A DNA stretch of 64,000 bases from Methanobacteriota archaeon (GCA_023399215.1 JAEWQJ010000011.1:1-64000), one strand, 5' to 3'. Shown: positions 52,339-61,777, counted from the stretch's first letter. The notes: generated from the letters alone by a model not told the origin. Translations and numbers: made by a program.

Positions 52339-52908
52339 ATGCCAGGTTTTTTCAGAGAAGCTGCCCGCAGGGTTTTTGCCCAGGAACTGAAGGATTCGAA
52401 CCTGACCTCAAGGGATGAAAATGATCAGTATGCTCCACAGTATGTCCTGACGCCCACAGGAGCTAAAGTAAACCGTATCTTCCTTGTTGGCACACTTATC
52501 GAAAAAGAAGATATCGGTACTGATTCCGAGTACTGGAGGGGAAGAGTTTCAGACCCGACAGGGTCTTTCCTGATCTATGCCGGACAGTATCAGCCTGAAG
52601 CAGCTCAATTTCTTGCAGAGTGTGAACTGCCAGCTTTTATAGCAGTTGTGGGCAAAACCAGTACTTATACCACAGATGATGGGAATGTCCTGACTTCTAT
52701 CCGTCCAGAATCTATCCAGCAGGTAGATGAACTTACCCGGGATCTCTGGGTGCTTGATACTGCAAAACAGACTCTTGAGAGGATAAATGCAATTGATGCA
52801 GAGGAAGATCAAAACTCAAAACTTGCAAAAGAACACTATTCGACTGATACCAGTTACTATCGCGCAATAGTCAAAAAGGCTCTTGAGTCTCTCAAAGAAA
52901 TGGAATGA
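52339..52908 (+). CDS. RPA-associated protein (COG3390 family)
   Basis: 189 residues. A short N-terminal helix (FREAARRVFAQELKDSNL) leads to an OB fold (VNRIFLVGTLIEKEDIG, WRGRVSDPTGSFLIYAGQYQ) and a helical tail ending VKKALESLKEME. Such proteins are encoded next to archaeal RPA and are thought to bind it like a small RPA subunit. GGAGGTG lies just before the ATG within the end of rpa, one base past its stop, so translation is coupled. Confidence 0.9.
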   Translation: MPGFFREAARRVFAQELKDSNLTSRDENDQYAPQYVLTPTGAKVNRIFLVGTLIEKEDIGTDSEYWRGRVSDPTGSFLIYAGQYQPEAAQFLAECELPAFIAVVGKTSTYTTDDGNVLTSIRPESIQQVDELTRDLWVLDTAKQTLERINAIDAEEDQNSKLAKEHYSTDTSYYRAIVKKALESLKEME

Positions 52909-52943
52909 AACTAAAAAGAGTAAAAACCATACTATCAAAATCG

Positions 52944-52970
52944 GGGGTAAATGCCCCTTAATCTTTTTTA
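52944..52970 (+). terminator. GGGG-CCCC hairpin plus T-run after the RPA operon
   Basis: A short GGGG/CCCC stem with a 6-base loop is followed within 5 bases by ATCTTTTTTATT. It lies 35 bases past the stop. Confidence 0.5.
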
Positions 52971-53253
52971 TTCAGAAAATCTGCTTTTATTCTCAGGAAT
53001 TTTCGTTCCTTTTTCTTTTTCCTGTTACCCTGTGTCTCTTTTCAGGGATCTCAGGTCAGTTTCTTCATTTTCCATGTAACTCTTTTATTTAATTTTTAAC
53101 TTCTGCTATTTTATGTAAGTATTTATATTGTCAACGGTCTCAGAACCAGAAGAGGCAAAATATAATAAATAAACGAGACATGGTATAAAATGAGTAACTT
53201 GTGTTTGAATGAAGCTTAAGGGTAAATAACAAACTTATAAGTGAGATGATCCT

Positions 53254-53475
53254 GTGAAAACCTATCTTCTGGTCTGGTTCAGCAGTGAAGGAACACGTCC
53301 GTCAGAGGTAAACCAGCGGCTAATGTCTCTGGGATTCGAACCCGTGAAGGGCAGCTACGATTTTGTATACAACTGGAACAGCAATGTCGGTGTCGAGAAA
53401 ATTCTCGAATTTGGGGACAAAGTATATCTGAGCCTTCAGGGCACAGGTGCCATGTTCAAACTGGAAACACTGTAA
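53254..53475 (+). CDS. Small conserved-looking protein (73 aa)
   Basis: A compact alpha/beta protein: MKTYLLVWFSSEGTRPSEVN, then RLMSLGFEPVKGSYDFVYNW and a C-terminal strand VYLSLQGTGAMFKLETL. The first strand, helix and strand pattern suggests a ferredoxin-like fold. It starts with GTG and has weak ribosome signals. No function is known to me. A stretch within it mimics a tRNA T-loop (see rejected items). Confidence 0.62.
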   Translation: MKTYLLVWFSSEGTRPSEVNQRLMSLGFEPVKGSYDFVYNWNSNVGVEKILEFGDKVYLSLQGTGAMFKLETL

Positions 53476-53614
53476 ACTGCGCTTGCTAAAATTGAATCTC
53501 CTAACCTGATTAGCAGGGCATATGCTTGATTTCAAACCGTAAATAAGCTACTGCTCAGGTTTATCCTACAGGGCAGTCCATATTGTGATTTCCTTCGTGT
53601 TATCCCTGCCAGTT

Positions 53615-54184
53615 TCAGAGATGTTCAAGCCCTTTTCTTGTTTCGGTTTTTTCCTGCTTGTGTTTCTCCAGGGAATCCCGGAACTTTATGTAATTGCAGG
53701 TATCTCCTTCAAGATTAATTATCCTGCCATTGATGCTTCCTTTTTCAATTATAAGTTCTACAACACTTGGGTTTGACATCCTGGGTTTGGTAGGAGAGCC
53801 TGGACAAACAAGCACAACATCTCTTTTCTCTATCAAAGGTCTGTGCAGGTGACCGAAAATCAGAATGTCTACATCCATTTCTTTTGCCAGGTAACCCTGT
53901 GCGGTTGTATCGTTAACCGAAAGCCCTCCTTCGTGTATAACTCCGATTTTTACACCTTCAATTTCGAATTTCAGCTTTTCTGGAAGGAGCCTTTTGAGTT
54001 CGGAAGTATCATCGTTTCCAAAAACGGCCTTTAATTTGCCGCTGGCGTTGAAGGCATTATAGGCTTTTACAGTACTGAAATCCCCTGCATGGACTATAAG
54101 ATCACACTCGTCCAGGAGCGTTTGAAGTTGCTGGGGAATTACTCCATTTTTCAGATGAGTATCGGAAAGTACAATCAGTTTCAT
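53615..54184 (-). CDS. YfcE/MJ0936-type metallophosphoesterase
   Basis: 189 residues. The five metal-binding blocks are VLSDTHL, HAGDFS, FGNDD, VIHEGG (usual HGH replaced by HEG) and FGHLHRPL. Enzymes of this family cleave phosphodiesters with two metal ions; physiological substrates are mostly unknown. The C-terminal tail KHKQEKTETRKGLEHL is longer and charged. The change in block IV may affect specificity. It is a single gene converging with the 73-aa protein. Confidence 0.9.
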   Translation of the reverse strand: MKLIVLSDTHLKNGVIPQQLQTLLDECDLIVHAGDFSTVKAYNAFNASGKLKAVFGNDDTSELKRLLPEKLKFEIEGVKIGVIHEGGLSVNDTTAQGYLAKEMDVDILIFGHLHRPLIEKRDVVLVCPGSPTKPRMSNPSVVELIIEKGSINGRIINLEGDTCNYIKFRDSLEKHKQEKTETRKGLEHL

Positions 54185-54928
54185 GGAAAATCTCCTAATT
54201 ATATGAAATATATTATTTTAAGATAAATCTATGTCAACCCTTTTGAAAAACTGCTTGCCCGCAACCCTTTTCAAAAAAGGCTTGACCGAAAAGTCCCTGA
54301 CAGCGGCGTGATCAAACGACTCAACGCAAGCTTTTGAAAAAAGGCTTGACCGAAAAGTCCCTGACAGCGGTGTGGTTAAGGGTCGCAACGCAAACCTTTT
54401 CAAAAAGGGCTTGGTCAAAACCTGATACTTCAAGATAAATCGAGTATATGTTCCTCATTTTTGAGGAGTTATAATATTTATGGTCTCTCTTTATTTGATT
54501 AGTGTTTTGAAATATTAGTCGAATAAAGATGGACCATCCAGATTTTTAAAAACTTGAAAACTGTTTTATCATTTACTCTGGTAATTCTTCCAGTAGAGAT
54601 TAATTTTTTTACTTTTACATATTCCATTAAAGTAAACCTATATATTTTTAAATCTTCTAAAGTCAATTCATAAAATCATCTTTGAAACAAAACATCAGGG
54701 GTAAAAATCATTTCTTCCTGTTCAGGCATTTCATTCATGTTTAGGAATTATAAAAATATAACTTCATATTTTCAGTTTTGGAATTTATCTATAGTTCTAT
54801 TTCCCCAATCATCTTTGGCAACAAAACCCTTGATATTATATTTGAATCATTCCTAAATATATTGAAAGGTATTCGCGAGTAAGATTCATGAAAACAAGGA
54901 TTGAAACAAAAACAAATGGAGGTCAAAC
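54185..54928. other. Gene-free stretch with 62-bp repeats
   Basis: The left part carries the repeat described at 54237-54420. The right part is AT-rich with several TATA-like stretches; CTATATATTTTTAAATC near 54638 could be a promoter, though it is far from the next gene. Confidence 0.45.
54237..54420. repeat. Three to four 62-bp direct repeats
   Basis: The two central copies (about 54268 and 54330) share AAAAAAGGCTTGACCGAAAA and GTCCCTGACAGCGG with few changes; partial copies lie at both ends. The unit contains CCTTTTCAAAAAAGG-type short palindromes. It may be a dispersed Methanosarcina repeat. Confidence 0.75.
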
Positions 54929-55183
54929 ATGAAAAGACTTACTAAAAAAGCATGGTTTCATAAAAGGCGTATTGGTTGGGGTGTTAGCCCAGCTAGCTTG
55001 GAAGGCTGGTTGGTAACTATTGGATTTATAATTATTGCTCCGCTTGTCGGTATGCATTATTCTGAAGAGAGCATAACTAGATATGTCATTCTTACAGCAA
55101 TGGTGGTCATCCTTATTGCAATTATTCTTTTAACTGGCGAGGCACCAGGCTCTGAACTATTGGATAAGTTAAAGAAAAAATGA
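54929..55183 (+). CDS. Small two-helix membrane protein (84 aa)
   Basis: Begins with a strongly basic stretch (MKRLTKKAWFHKRRIGWGV), then two membrane helices (WLVTIGFIIIAPLVGM and YVILTAMVVILIAIILL), with the ends in the cytoplasm. No catalytic motif. A GGAGG lies 8 bases before the ATG, which supports a real gene. No partner gene; function unknown. Confidence 0.7.
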   Translation: MKRLTKKAWFHKRRIGWGVSPASLEGWLVTIGFIIIAPLVGMHYSEESITRYVILTAMVVILIAIILLTGEAPGSELLDKLKKK

Positions 55184-55203
55184 TAACTAAGGAAAAGTAG
55201 TGT

Positions 55204-55257
55204 ATTTATTTCAGTCAAATACCCAGCTAGCTTGCTGCGGGGATGGAAAACTTCCCA
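55204..55257 (+). repeat. Dispersed TTTATTTCAGT...CGGGGATGG element, copy 1
   Basis: About 54 bases with the blocks TTTATTTCAGT, CTTGCTGCGGGGATGGAAAA and CTTCCCA. A second copy lies in reverse orientation at 63103-63158. It starts 20 bases after the small membrane protein gene ends. Confidence 0.65.
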
Positions 55258-55361
55258 GGTAACAGTTAATGACAATAAGATTTACAATTCCATTTTTTTG
55301 TTTATTGACTTCTGCTCGAACTAAACCTTATTAGGTTTATTGTCTTCTTTTACGAAATCTC

Positions 55362-55422
55362 GAGCGGTGGCGCAAGCATACCCCGTTACTTGCAGAGGAG
55401 TGCGCCAGCGCAACTTTGACTT
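55362..55422 (+). repeat. Dispersed GAGCGGTGG...TGCGCCAGC element, copy 2
   Basis: Partner of 10952-11010. Here GCGGTGGCGC and GCGCCAGCGC are closer to perfect inverted partners, so a folded RNA or cruciform is plausible. It is GC-rich within an AT-rich gap. Confidence 0.55.
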
Positions 55423-55437
55423 AAAAATTAGAAAAAA

Positions 55438-56226
55438 TTACTCGAGAGTCAGATCTACGAGTTCGTACTCAAGATTTTCGGTTTCCAGTCTGTTAAGAAG
55501 GGAAGGAACCTGCTCATCTACTGAGACTACAAGGGATGATAAGCCATGGTATGCAGCCTCAATAACTGAGTCGTTACTTCCGAACATAACATTCGGGGTT
55601 ATGTCGAGCTTGCGCAGAGCAATAAGTGCTTCCACGCCTATAGCTGCGATATAGGGTTTTGAACTTGTCAGGGCCCTAAGGCGTTCAATATCTACTTTTC
55701 TTGAGCCTCCACGCTCAATCCTTGGGACCTTGCAGATTGTAATTATAGCATTTTCCAGGTCGATAAGGCCTCGCAGGCTTGTTACTCCTACATCTTCCCC
55801 AGCAGATGCGTCGGAAATTACATTGCCTGATGCACCTGTTTTTTCCGTGCTGCTTACGTACAGGAGTCCACCTTCCATTTTCAGGTATACCTGCTGGTCT
55901 TCCTTTACATCCTCTTTTGCAATCGCTGTCCAGGTTGAGATATGGTTGATTATGTCCTCCATAACAAAGCGGGCGTACTGCTTCATTTCCGTGGCATTAT
56001 CAAGGACCCATTCCACACCTTCTTTTGTAATCCTATAACGGACTCGACCCTCAGTAACTATCAGCCCGTCATTTACAAGTTCTTTAATATATTCGGAAAC
56101 TGCCTGGGGAGTTATTCCTATCTTTGCGGCAATTTCTTTTTGTCTTACATTCGGTTGGTGGGCTGCAATTTCGATAAGGACCTGAAACTTGGTTACTCCA
56201 CTTTTAGTCTGGAGGATTTTGATCAT
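55438..56226 (-). CDS. MarR-like winged-helix regulator with C-terminal sensor domain
   Basis: 262 residues. The winged helix is at the start (QVLIEIAAHQPNVRQKEIAA, KIGITPQAVSEYIKELVNDG). The remaining ~180 residues form an uncharacterised domain with LRGLIDLENAIITICKVPRI and PYIAAIGVEALIALRKLDI, ending in a possible dimerisation or ligand fold. The ATG overlaps the stop of the preceding HTH gene by one base (TGATG), so the two regulators are made together. This matches a euryarchaeal family without a known target. Confidence 0.82.
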   Translation of the reverse strand: MIKILQTKSGVTKFQVLIEIAAHQPNVRQKEIAAKIGITPQAVSEYIKELVNDGLIVTEGRVRYRITKEGVEWVLDNATEMKQYARFVMEDIINHISTWTAIAKEDVKEDQQVYLKMEGGLLYVSSTEKTGASGNVISDASAGEDVGVTSLRGLIDLENAIITICKVPRIERGGSRKVDIERLRALTSSKPYIAAIGVEALIALRKLDITPNVMFGSNDSVIEAAYHGLSSLVVSVDEQVPSLLNRLETENLEYELVDLTLE

Positions 56227-56747
56227 CAATCGTAGTTCTCCTCTACATCTTCAATTATTTTTAACCGTTGTCCCATTACAGAAAGCCTTTCAGATCTACG
56301 GGCGACAGCACATATATAAAACGGGTTTCTATTAAGCGTCCGTGTGAGGCTGCTCATGGAAGTATTGCCTTCTTCTACTAGATTTTCCAGTTCTTCCATC
56401 GCGTCTTTGACCTCCTCGTATGGTTTGAAGGTCAGCATGATGATATCGCTCAAATCCTCAAAAGAACACTGGAAATTAACCTGAACCTTGGAATAGGAAC
56501 TGTGGTATTCTTTGGAAGGTTTTTGGCCTGCCTCTGGAACTCTCCACTGGCTCTCCAGGAGTCCGGCTTTTTTCAGGATATGAAGGCTTTTTGATGAGTC
56601 TGCACCCATGAATTCATCTATTTCTATTTTTGTCATCCATTTGTTTGAAAGTGCGTCAAATATCTTTTTGTGAGTTCTTGACCCAAAAGTCCTGAGCAAT
56701 GGTACTAAATAGGAAGGATCGTTAATTATTCGAGTTCTTTTACCCAT
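56226..56747 (-). CDS. ArsR-like winged-helix protein
   Basis: 173 residues. The helix-turn-helix is in the N-terminal half (LRTFGSRTHKKIFDALSNKW, MTKIEIDEFMGADSSKSLHI, LKKAGLLE), followed by an EYHSSYSKVQVNFQ strand and a helical C-terminal part. It is probably a DNA-binding regulator. It is coupled to the MarR-like gene downstream and lies 60 bases past the deoxyhypusine-synthase-like gene. Confidence 0.8.
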   Translation of the reverse strand: MGKRTRIINDPSYLVPLLRTFGSRTHKKIFDALSNKWMTKIEIDEFMGADSSKSLHILKKAGLLESQWRVPEAGQKPSKEYHSSYSKVQVNFQCSFEDLSDIIMLTFKPYEEVKDAMEELENLVEEGNTSMSSLTRTLNRNPFYICAVARRSERLSVMGQRLKIIEDVEENYD

Positions 56748-56807
56748 TTACTCTTCTCCTTCTCGTCTTACATTATAAGCTTTCAAATATAATAAATATT
56801 TGTAATT

Positions 56808-57845
56808 TTACTCTCTATAATCAATATCAAGCCCTTCAGGCCCTTCCCAGTTAAAAATCGGGGAATTCCGCTTCAGTTCGTGGCATTTTTCATGAAGTGC
56901 ATGGGCCACAATAGGGAGAGCAATAGTAGCATCCACGAAGACCTGCACTTTTTTTGCCTGAGCTGCAATTTTTCCCCAGGAAACGGCTTCATCGAAAGTG
57001 CAACCTGAAAGTCCTCCCCAGTGAGGGGCATCAGTAGTATACTGAATTGCGTAATCATGCCCTCCGGTTTGCATTCCAAGAATAGAAGCTATTACTTCGG
57101 TCTGCTGGATAAAATTCTTAGGGACTCCACCTCCAATATAGACAACTCCTGTTTTTCCTGATTTTTCTACAATCTGAGTGACTTCATCAACGTCTTTTAT
57201 CTGGTCAATCTCAAGTTTCAATCCTCTTCTTCTTGCAATGGTCAGCCCGATTCCTATTGAACTGTCCGAAAGTGCAGGAACGAAGATAGGAATATTATGC
57301 CTGTATGCACTTACGATTATAGAATCCTCGGCCGCTCCGCGTCTTACCAGCTCTTTTCCGAGCAGGTACATAAATTCCCTTGAGGAACAGGAAATTTCCC
57401 CAATTTCTTCTGCAAAATCCGCAATCAGGTTATCTGCGGTTCTGAACTCCTCTTCAACTGCAAAAACGTCGTAGATCCTGTCAACGCCGTGTTCAAAGAG
57501 GTTTTCATCGTCAACCAGATGTGAACCCACATAGTGTTTCTTGCCGAGTGCTTCGTGCGAATCATGGAACAGGTTTGCTCCTGTACTGACAAGACAGTCT
57601 ATCATCCTCTCCCGGATCATATAGGAAATAACTCTGCGCATGCCAGCAGGAACCATAGCCCCCGACAGGCCCATAAGCACGGTCATATTCTTTTCTTTTA
57701 GCATGTTGTGCCATGCCTGGACAGATTCGGCCAGCTTTCTTCCCTGGAAGCCTGTCTTAAGCATTCCTTCCATCAATTCGCTTACAGATCTGTCCTTTAC
57801 ATCTATCGGAACGGTTGGGTTATCTGTGAATACATTAAGATGCAT
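56808..57845 (-). CDS. Deoxyhypusine synthase family protein
   Basis: 345 residues of the DHS family. NAD-binding and active-site features are visible: MGLSGAMVPAGMRRVISYMI, SAYRHNIPIFVPALSDSSIG, YIGGGVPKNFIQQ, and TFDEAVSWGKI, whose Lys forms the imine intermediate in human DHS. DHS moves an aminobutyl group from a polyamine to a lysine of translation factor aIF5A. Methanosarcina often has two DHS-like proteins, and relatives have become homospermidine synthases, so the acceptor is not certain. A pyruvoyl arginine decarboxylase, an agmatine maker, lies directly upstream on the same strand. Confidence 0.87.
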   Translation of the reverse strand: MHLNVFTDNPTVPIDVKDRSVSELMEGMLKTGFQGRKLAESVQAWHNMLKEKNMTVLMGLSGAMVPAGMRRVISYMIRERMIDCLVSTGANLFHDSHEALGKKHYVGSHLVDDENLFEHGVDRIYDVFAVEEEFRTADNLIADFAEEIGEISCSSREFMYLLGKELVRRGAAEDSIIVSAYRHNIPIFVPALSDSSIGIGLTIARRRGLKLEIDQIKDVDEVTQIVEKSGKTGVVYIGGGVPKNFIQQTEVIASILGMQTGGHDYAIQYTTDAPHWGGLSGCTFDEAVSWGKIAAQAKKVQVFVDATIALPIVAHALHEKCHELKRNSPIFNWEGPEGLDIDYRE

Positions 57846-58148
57846 ATCGTTCTCCTAATAAACAGATAATGATAGTTTTGCATGTGATTTCTAATACCTG
57901 AACGCATTTGGCTACAGGCGGTAAGAAATGCAAATAACGCTATATAATTATATTATTTTATTAAATATCAATATATGCGGACTCTTTCCCTGATGATACC
58001 ACTAGAGATGAGTCTTCTTCAGGAAAACTAATTTGCCGGGTTTGAATTGGATCAAAGAATGTGAAATTGACAGCATGATGAGTATATTTTTTTCAGAGTG
58101 GAGTTCGTAAACAATCGCAGAAATTCTTAAGGGGGTACTGTTAAATGT
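57846..58148. other. Gap between pdaD and the DHS-like gene
   Basis: AT-rich with TATA-like TATATAATTATATTA near 57943 on the left side of the gap, suitable for a separate DHS-like promoter. No RNA gene seen. Confidence 0.4.
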
Positions 58149-58646
58149 TCAGATAGTAAAGACTGCTGCGGATATCACGGTCATCCAATCTCCACATTCA
58201 TCTACAGAAGATGACCTGGGAAAACTGAGAGTCCTGAGAGGGGATTCCTTTGTCCAGGTGCTGTACATGCTTCTTGCAAGTTTCTCTGAATGTTCCCCAA
58301 CGTCCTGAGCTGTTTCTCCATAGGCATGATATTCTGATATGTAACCGTGTTTGTTTATGCTTTGCGGAAGTGCACAGCCAACTGATGTACTGAGCGTCCT
58401 TCTTGGCTCATTGGAAGAAATCCTGGACATTACGCAAAATACAATCTCTCCGGGACTTAACTCTGCGAGCCCTTCCTCTTTGGATACAATCTCACAGTTA
58501 GGGGGCAGGATAGAACTTACAGTTACAAGATTAAATTTCTCAATACCTGCATCCCTTAGTGCAACCTCAAATGATTCAAGATTTTCGGGATGTGTACCAA
58601 CTCCACTTGTAAAAAATACTTTTCTGGGAATTAATTTCGTAATCAT
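58149..58646 (-). CDS. pdaD: Pyruvoyl-dependent arginine decarboxylase
   Basis: 165 residues. The self-cleavage site is VSSILPP, with Ser44-Ser45; the second Ser becomes the pyruvoyl group. VFFTSGVGTHPENLESFEVA precedes, and the C-terminal part carries HGYISEYHAYGETAQDVGEH. It makes agmatine from arginine for polyamine synthesis. Length matches the archaeal family. It shares orientation with the DHS-like gene 300 bases downstream. Confidence 0.93.
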   Translation of the reverse strand: MITKLIPRKVFFTSGVGTHPENLESFEVALRDAGIEKFNLVTVSSILPPNCEIVSKEEGLAELSPGEIVFCVMSRISSNEPRRTLSTSVGCALPQSINKHGYISEYHAYGETAQDVGEHSEKLARSMYSTWTKESPLRTLSFPRSSSVDECGDWMTVISAAVFTI

Positions 58647-59137
58647 CTTTGCAGCCTTGTGAAATAATCAATTTAAGCCTAATTCAAATGGCAATTATTA
58701 TTTTTAAGCATTGCCCTTCAATTCTGCGGAAAAAAGTGCAATTCTTATTTATTTAGTTAACTGTGAATATAAAAATTATATTAATTATTTTATTTTTCTC
58801 AATGTTTTTCTCTAATTAAATTTTCCTTAAATTTCCGTTAATTTTCTTTTGAAAATTTGACAGATCTTTTTATCTAAATTTGCCAATCTCTTTCTGTATT
58901 TTCTGTATTTTTCCCTTAAGGCTCTCTCATAAGCTTTATATTATGCAGAATAGTTACATCGTGTATTACTCCTTACAATTTTCTTGCTTACTTCTCTCAC
59001 AGATAGAAACAGTCAGGTATTTTCAAAGATTCGGAAAAACACGGGCTCGTTTTCCCGGCTGCTCTGAAAAACAATGTTTTTTCCGGCTGGAGTCCCGAAG
59101 AATTAATTAACAACAATAAAACATGATGTCGGTATAG
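58647..59137. other. Gene-free divergent promoter region
   Basis: AT-rich with many pyrimidine runs; nothing beyond presumed promoters for pdaD (minus) and the 216-aa gene (plus). Confidence 0.4.
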
Positions 59138-59788
59138 ATGGACGAAAAACTTAACCTTAAACTCCTGGAACTACTTGAAGGCAAGCAGCTCTCAATCAGC
59201 GGGCTTTCCAGAGAACTGAAAGCCATAGGTATAGATGAGCACCGCCTGGTTCTTACAGGCTATCTCAGGGCGCTCAGAGACCTTGAAATTCTGGAAGAAA
59301 CCGAAGTTCCTCCTTCGAAGATTTATGCCCTGCCTGAAAAAGCCACAGAGACTTCATCTGAAAAAGGCAAAGAGTCCAGGTCTCCTGAACTTTCCGATCC
59401 GGAAGAAATTTATTCTATTCTCAGGTCCCAGCTTCTTAAAATCAATCTGGATTTCAGGATTCCTGTGGGAGTATATGTGGTCTCCAAACTGTTCGAAAGG
59501 CCCTGTTTCCGCAGGGAATTGAAGCTTATAGGAATTACTCAAAAACATCTTGAGCAGTACCTGGAAAAACCCGGCATAGTCTGTGAAGCTCAGGACGCAC
59601 ATTTGAAAAAAGCCAGAGCCGATATTACGAAAATTGAGATACCTCCCGATGATCCTGCATACGAAATACGGGAAAATAAAGAAGAAGTAGTCAGACTTGC
59701 GAATGAAGTCTTTGCAGGGTTGATAAAACGCAGGCTTGACCTTGATGGCCTGGTAGCAAAGAGTAAACAAACTACTCTGCTTCCCTGA
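59138..59788 (+). CDS. Conserved archaeal HTH-like protein of unknown function
   Basis: 216 residues. The N-terminal ~60 residues look like a winged helix (LLELLEGKQLSISGLSRELK, RLVLTGYLRALRDLEILEET). A low-complexity Ser/Glu/Lys linker follows (residues 72-88), then a second helical domain (LLKINLDFRIPVGVYVVSKL, KLIGITQKHLEQYL). No enzyme motif. It is probably a euryarchaeal DNA-binding protein; I do not recognise a characterised member. It is monocistronic. Confidence 0.7.
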   Translation: MDEKLNLKLLELLEGKQLSISGLSRELKAIGIDEHRLVLTGYLRALRDLEILEETEVPPSKIYALPEKATETSSEKGKESRSPELSDPEEIYSILRSQLLKINLDFRIPVGVYVVSKLFERPCFRRELKLIGITQKHLEQYLEKPGIVCEAQDAHLKKARADITKIEIPPDDPAYEIRENKEEVVRLANEVFAGLIKRRLDLDGLVAKSKQTTLLP

Positions 59789-60277
59789 AGATCTTTAGTT
59801 ATTTAAATTTAAATTCATGCATCATCGGTTAAACATTAAATTCAGTCTTCTGTATATTTATGCAAGGATAAGATGGTTTTTTTGTTTCCTTTTTCTCCAA
59901 AAGCCACTTTTTCTCCAAAAACCAATCTCTAAGTATTTCAACTCTAACCCTTAACAATAGTTCTCAAATTCAGATTTTTAAATTAGTCTCTGAATCTTTA
60001 AATCAGGATTTACTCTTTAAATCAAACTATTTATAGAATAAAAAAGAATCGTAGTATAAAAGTGGGGATAATAAATAGCTGCAGAATCCAGAAGATTAAT
60101 AACAGAAATTATCTGGATTGGATATCCCTGGTTTTTATTATGGGGAATTTATTTCTGTTGAATCTGGCCATTTGATTTAAGTAATCAGGCTTTTAAGGTC
60201 TGAATCTCTGGATTTTTAAGGGTATTGGGGTCCCTCAAGATGTCCTGGCAGCTTTAAAATGATTTTGGGGAGTGAAT
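59789..60277. other. Gene-free stretch before the DUF2193 gene
   Basis: Contains a doubled CTTTTTCTCCAAAA (near 59887 and 59906) and two TTTAAATCA(G/A) sites near 59997 and 60017. No gene or RNA recognised. Confidence 0.4.
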
Positions 60278-61777
60278 ATGACAGCGGAGCTTAAAGTTGA
60301 TGTTCAGGAAATGTATAATAAGATGGCAGACGAGGCTGTAGGTGCCCAGAAAGCCGTTGTGGGAGTGATTAATAAAAAGCGGGGCACTGAGTTCAAGGTA
60401 AAGGATGCAAAACCCTACGTAGACGCAGTAAACAAAATGAAGCCGGTCGGAGAGCAGTGTAAGGAGGTCTTCGACCTGCACATCAATTCTGTAAACACCC
60501 ACTATGAAACTCTTACGAGCCTTACGGACACGGTCAGGCCTGAAGATGATCCTTTTGTAGAGCATTACCAGACCCCCCCGATCCTCGAGATCCTCTATGA
60601 GGAGGACCCGGCTTTCCATGAATCGGTCATGAAATTCGTGGAGGAAATAGGAAAATCCGAAGCCCTGATAGGAAAAGAGTCAATTCGCCGGTACGGAGGC
60701 TTTTACGGTCCGACCTGTGTAGTAGACTTTGCCTTTGTGCCCGGAAGCACGAGTAATGTCGTAAACAGGATTCTCCAGAAGATGGACATTCCTGTGGAGC
60801 ACAAGAGGACGATCCTGTCTTCAAAGTCCTGGGGGATGAACACGTCCTATGGTATTGGGGCGAAGTTCCAGACTGCTATAGAAGATGGAAAAACTCCTTC
60901 GGAAGCCGTAAACGAAGAAATTGACATGCTCAAGATGGTCTACGAGTCCCCAGTGGATGCTCAGGTAAAACTCATGGAAGAAGCAGGGCATACATCCTTT
61001 GACACCAGGAAATATATGGAGACATATAAGCAGAAGATACGAAAAACCGTAAAAGATGCCATGAACGCCGATGTTTTCTACGGGAACATTGTGACGGTAC
61101 CTGCTTATGGAGTAGGTGACGTAGCCCACCATATTTCCCAGTCCATGTACAATATGACAAAGGACGACGTCGTGCTGGCAGTTATCAATGCTGTCACAGA
61201 CGTCCTTGAAAGTACCATGAACCGGGCAAAAGGTAAGTTCAGGGATGAATACTCACCCTTGACCATCGGTACGGACGCGACAGCCGCTGCAGTCACCAAA
61301 ATCCTCTGGATGGACGGGTTTACCACCATGATGGTGCTTGACCTGCTGGTCAAACGCTTCCACAACCTTGTGCTGACCAACCCAAGACGCGGGGCGGCAG
61401 CTGAGCTGCATAACGTGGATTTCATTGATATGATTGAAAAGGGTGAACGAATCATTGACCATATTCCAAGGGGGGCCGGGTGCATTGTACAGGGTGTGCC
61501 TATCGACCTGAGCCCCATTGAAAGGAACGAGGTCCTGCAAAACCCTCAGCGTTACACCTATCCGTCCTGTGCAATCACTGTCCGTTTCTCGGCTCTCATG
61601 CGCCTGGCTGATTTCCCCTGCCTCCTGACAAGTGAGCCTGTGACTGCAACGCTTATGACAAATATCATCGCACTGCACAAGCAACAGGCACATTCTCCGG
61701 CAAGGGTCTGCAAGTTCTGTTCGGCGAACTATTTTGACTACAAATGCAACTACTGCAACTGGTCAGAGGCAGTGTAA
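60278..61777 (+). CDS. DUF2193 family protein with C-terminal zinc ribbon
   Basis: 499 residues. The family is found mainly in methanogens; no activity is known to me. Landmarks are YGGFYGPTCVVDFAFVPGST, SKSWGMNTSYGIGAKFQ and LTNPRRGAAAELHNVDFIDM. The C-terminus CKFCSANYFDYKCNYCNW is a four-cysteine metal site. The ATG at 60278 is chosen over the GTG two codons earlier because GGGGAG is better spaced. The next plus-strand gene, an aquaporin, is 250 bases away. Confidence 0.85.
   Translation: MTAELKVDVQEMYNKMADEAVGAQKAVVGVINKKRGTEFKVKDAKPYVDAVNKMKPVGEQCKEVFDLHINSVNTHYETLTSLTDTVRPEDDPFVEHYQTPPILEILYEEDPAFHESVMKFVEEIGKSEALIGKESIRRYGGFYGPTCVVDFAFVPGSTSNVVNRILQKMDIPVEHKRTILSSKSWGMNTSYGIGAKFQTAIEDGKTPSEAVNEEIDMLKMVYESPVDAQVKLMEEAGHTSFDTRKYMETYKQKIRKTVKDAMNADVFYGNIVTVPAYGVGDVAHHISQSMYNMTKDDVVLAVINAVTDVLESTMNRAKGKFRDEYSPLTIGTDATAAAVTKILWMDGFTTMMVLDLLVKRFHNLVLTNPRRGAAAELHNVDFIDMIEKGERIIDHIPRGAGCIVQGVPIDLSPIERNEVLQNPQRYTYPSCAITVRFSALMRLADFPCLLTSEPVTATLMTNIIALHKQQAHSPARVCKFCSANYFDYKCNYCNWSEAV

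Noticed and set aside
53325..53350. A tRNA T-arm look-alike on the minus strand (GGGTTCGAATCCC)
   Set aside because: No matching acceptor stem, anticodon arm or D-arm could be found at the right distances, and the stretch is inside a coherent 73-codon gene.
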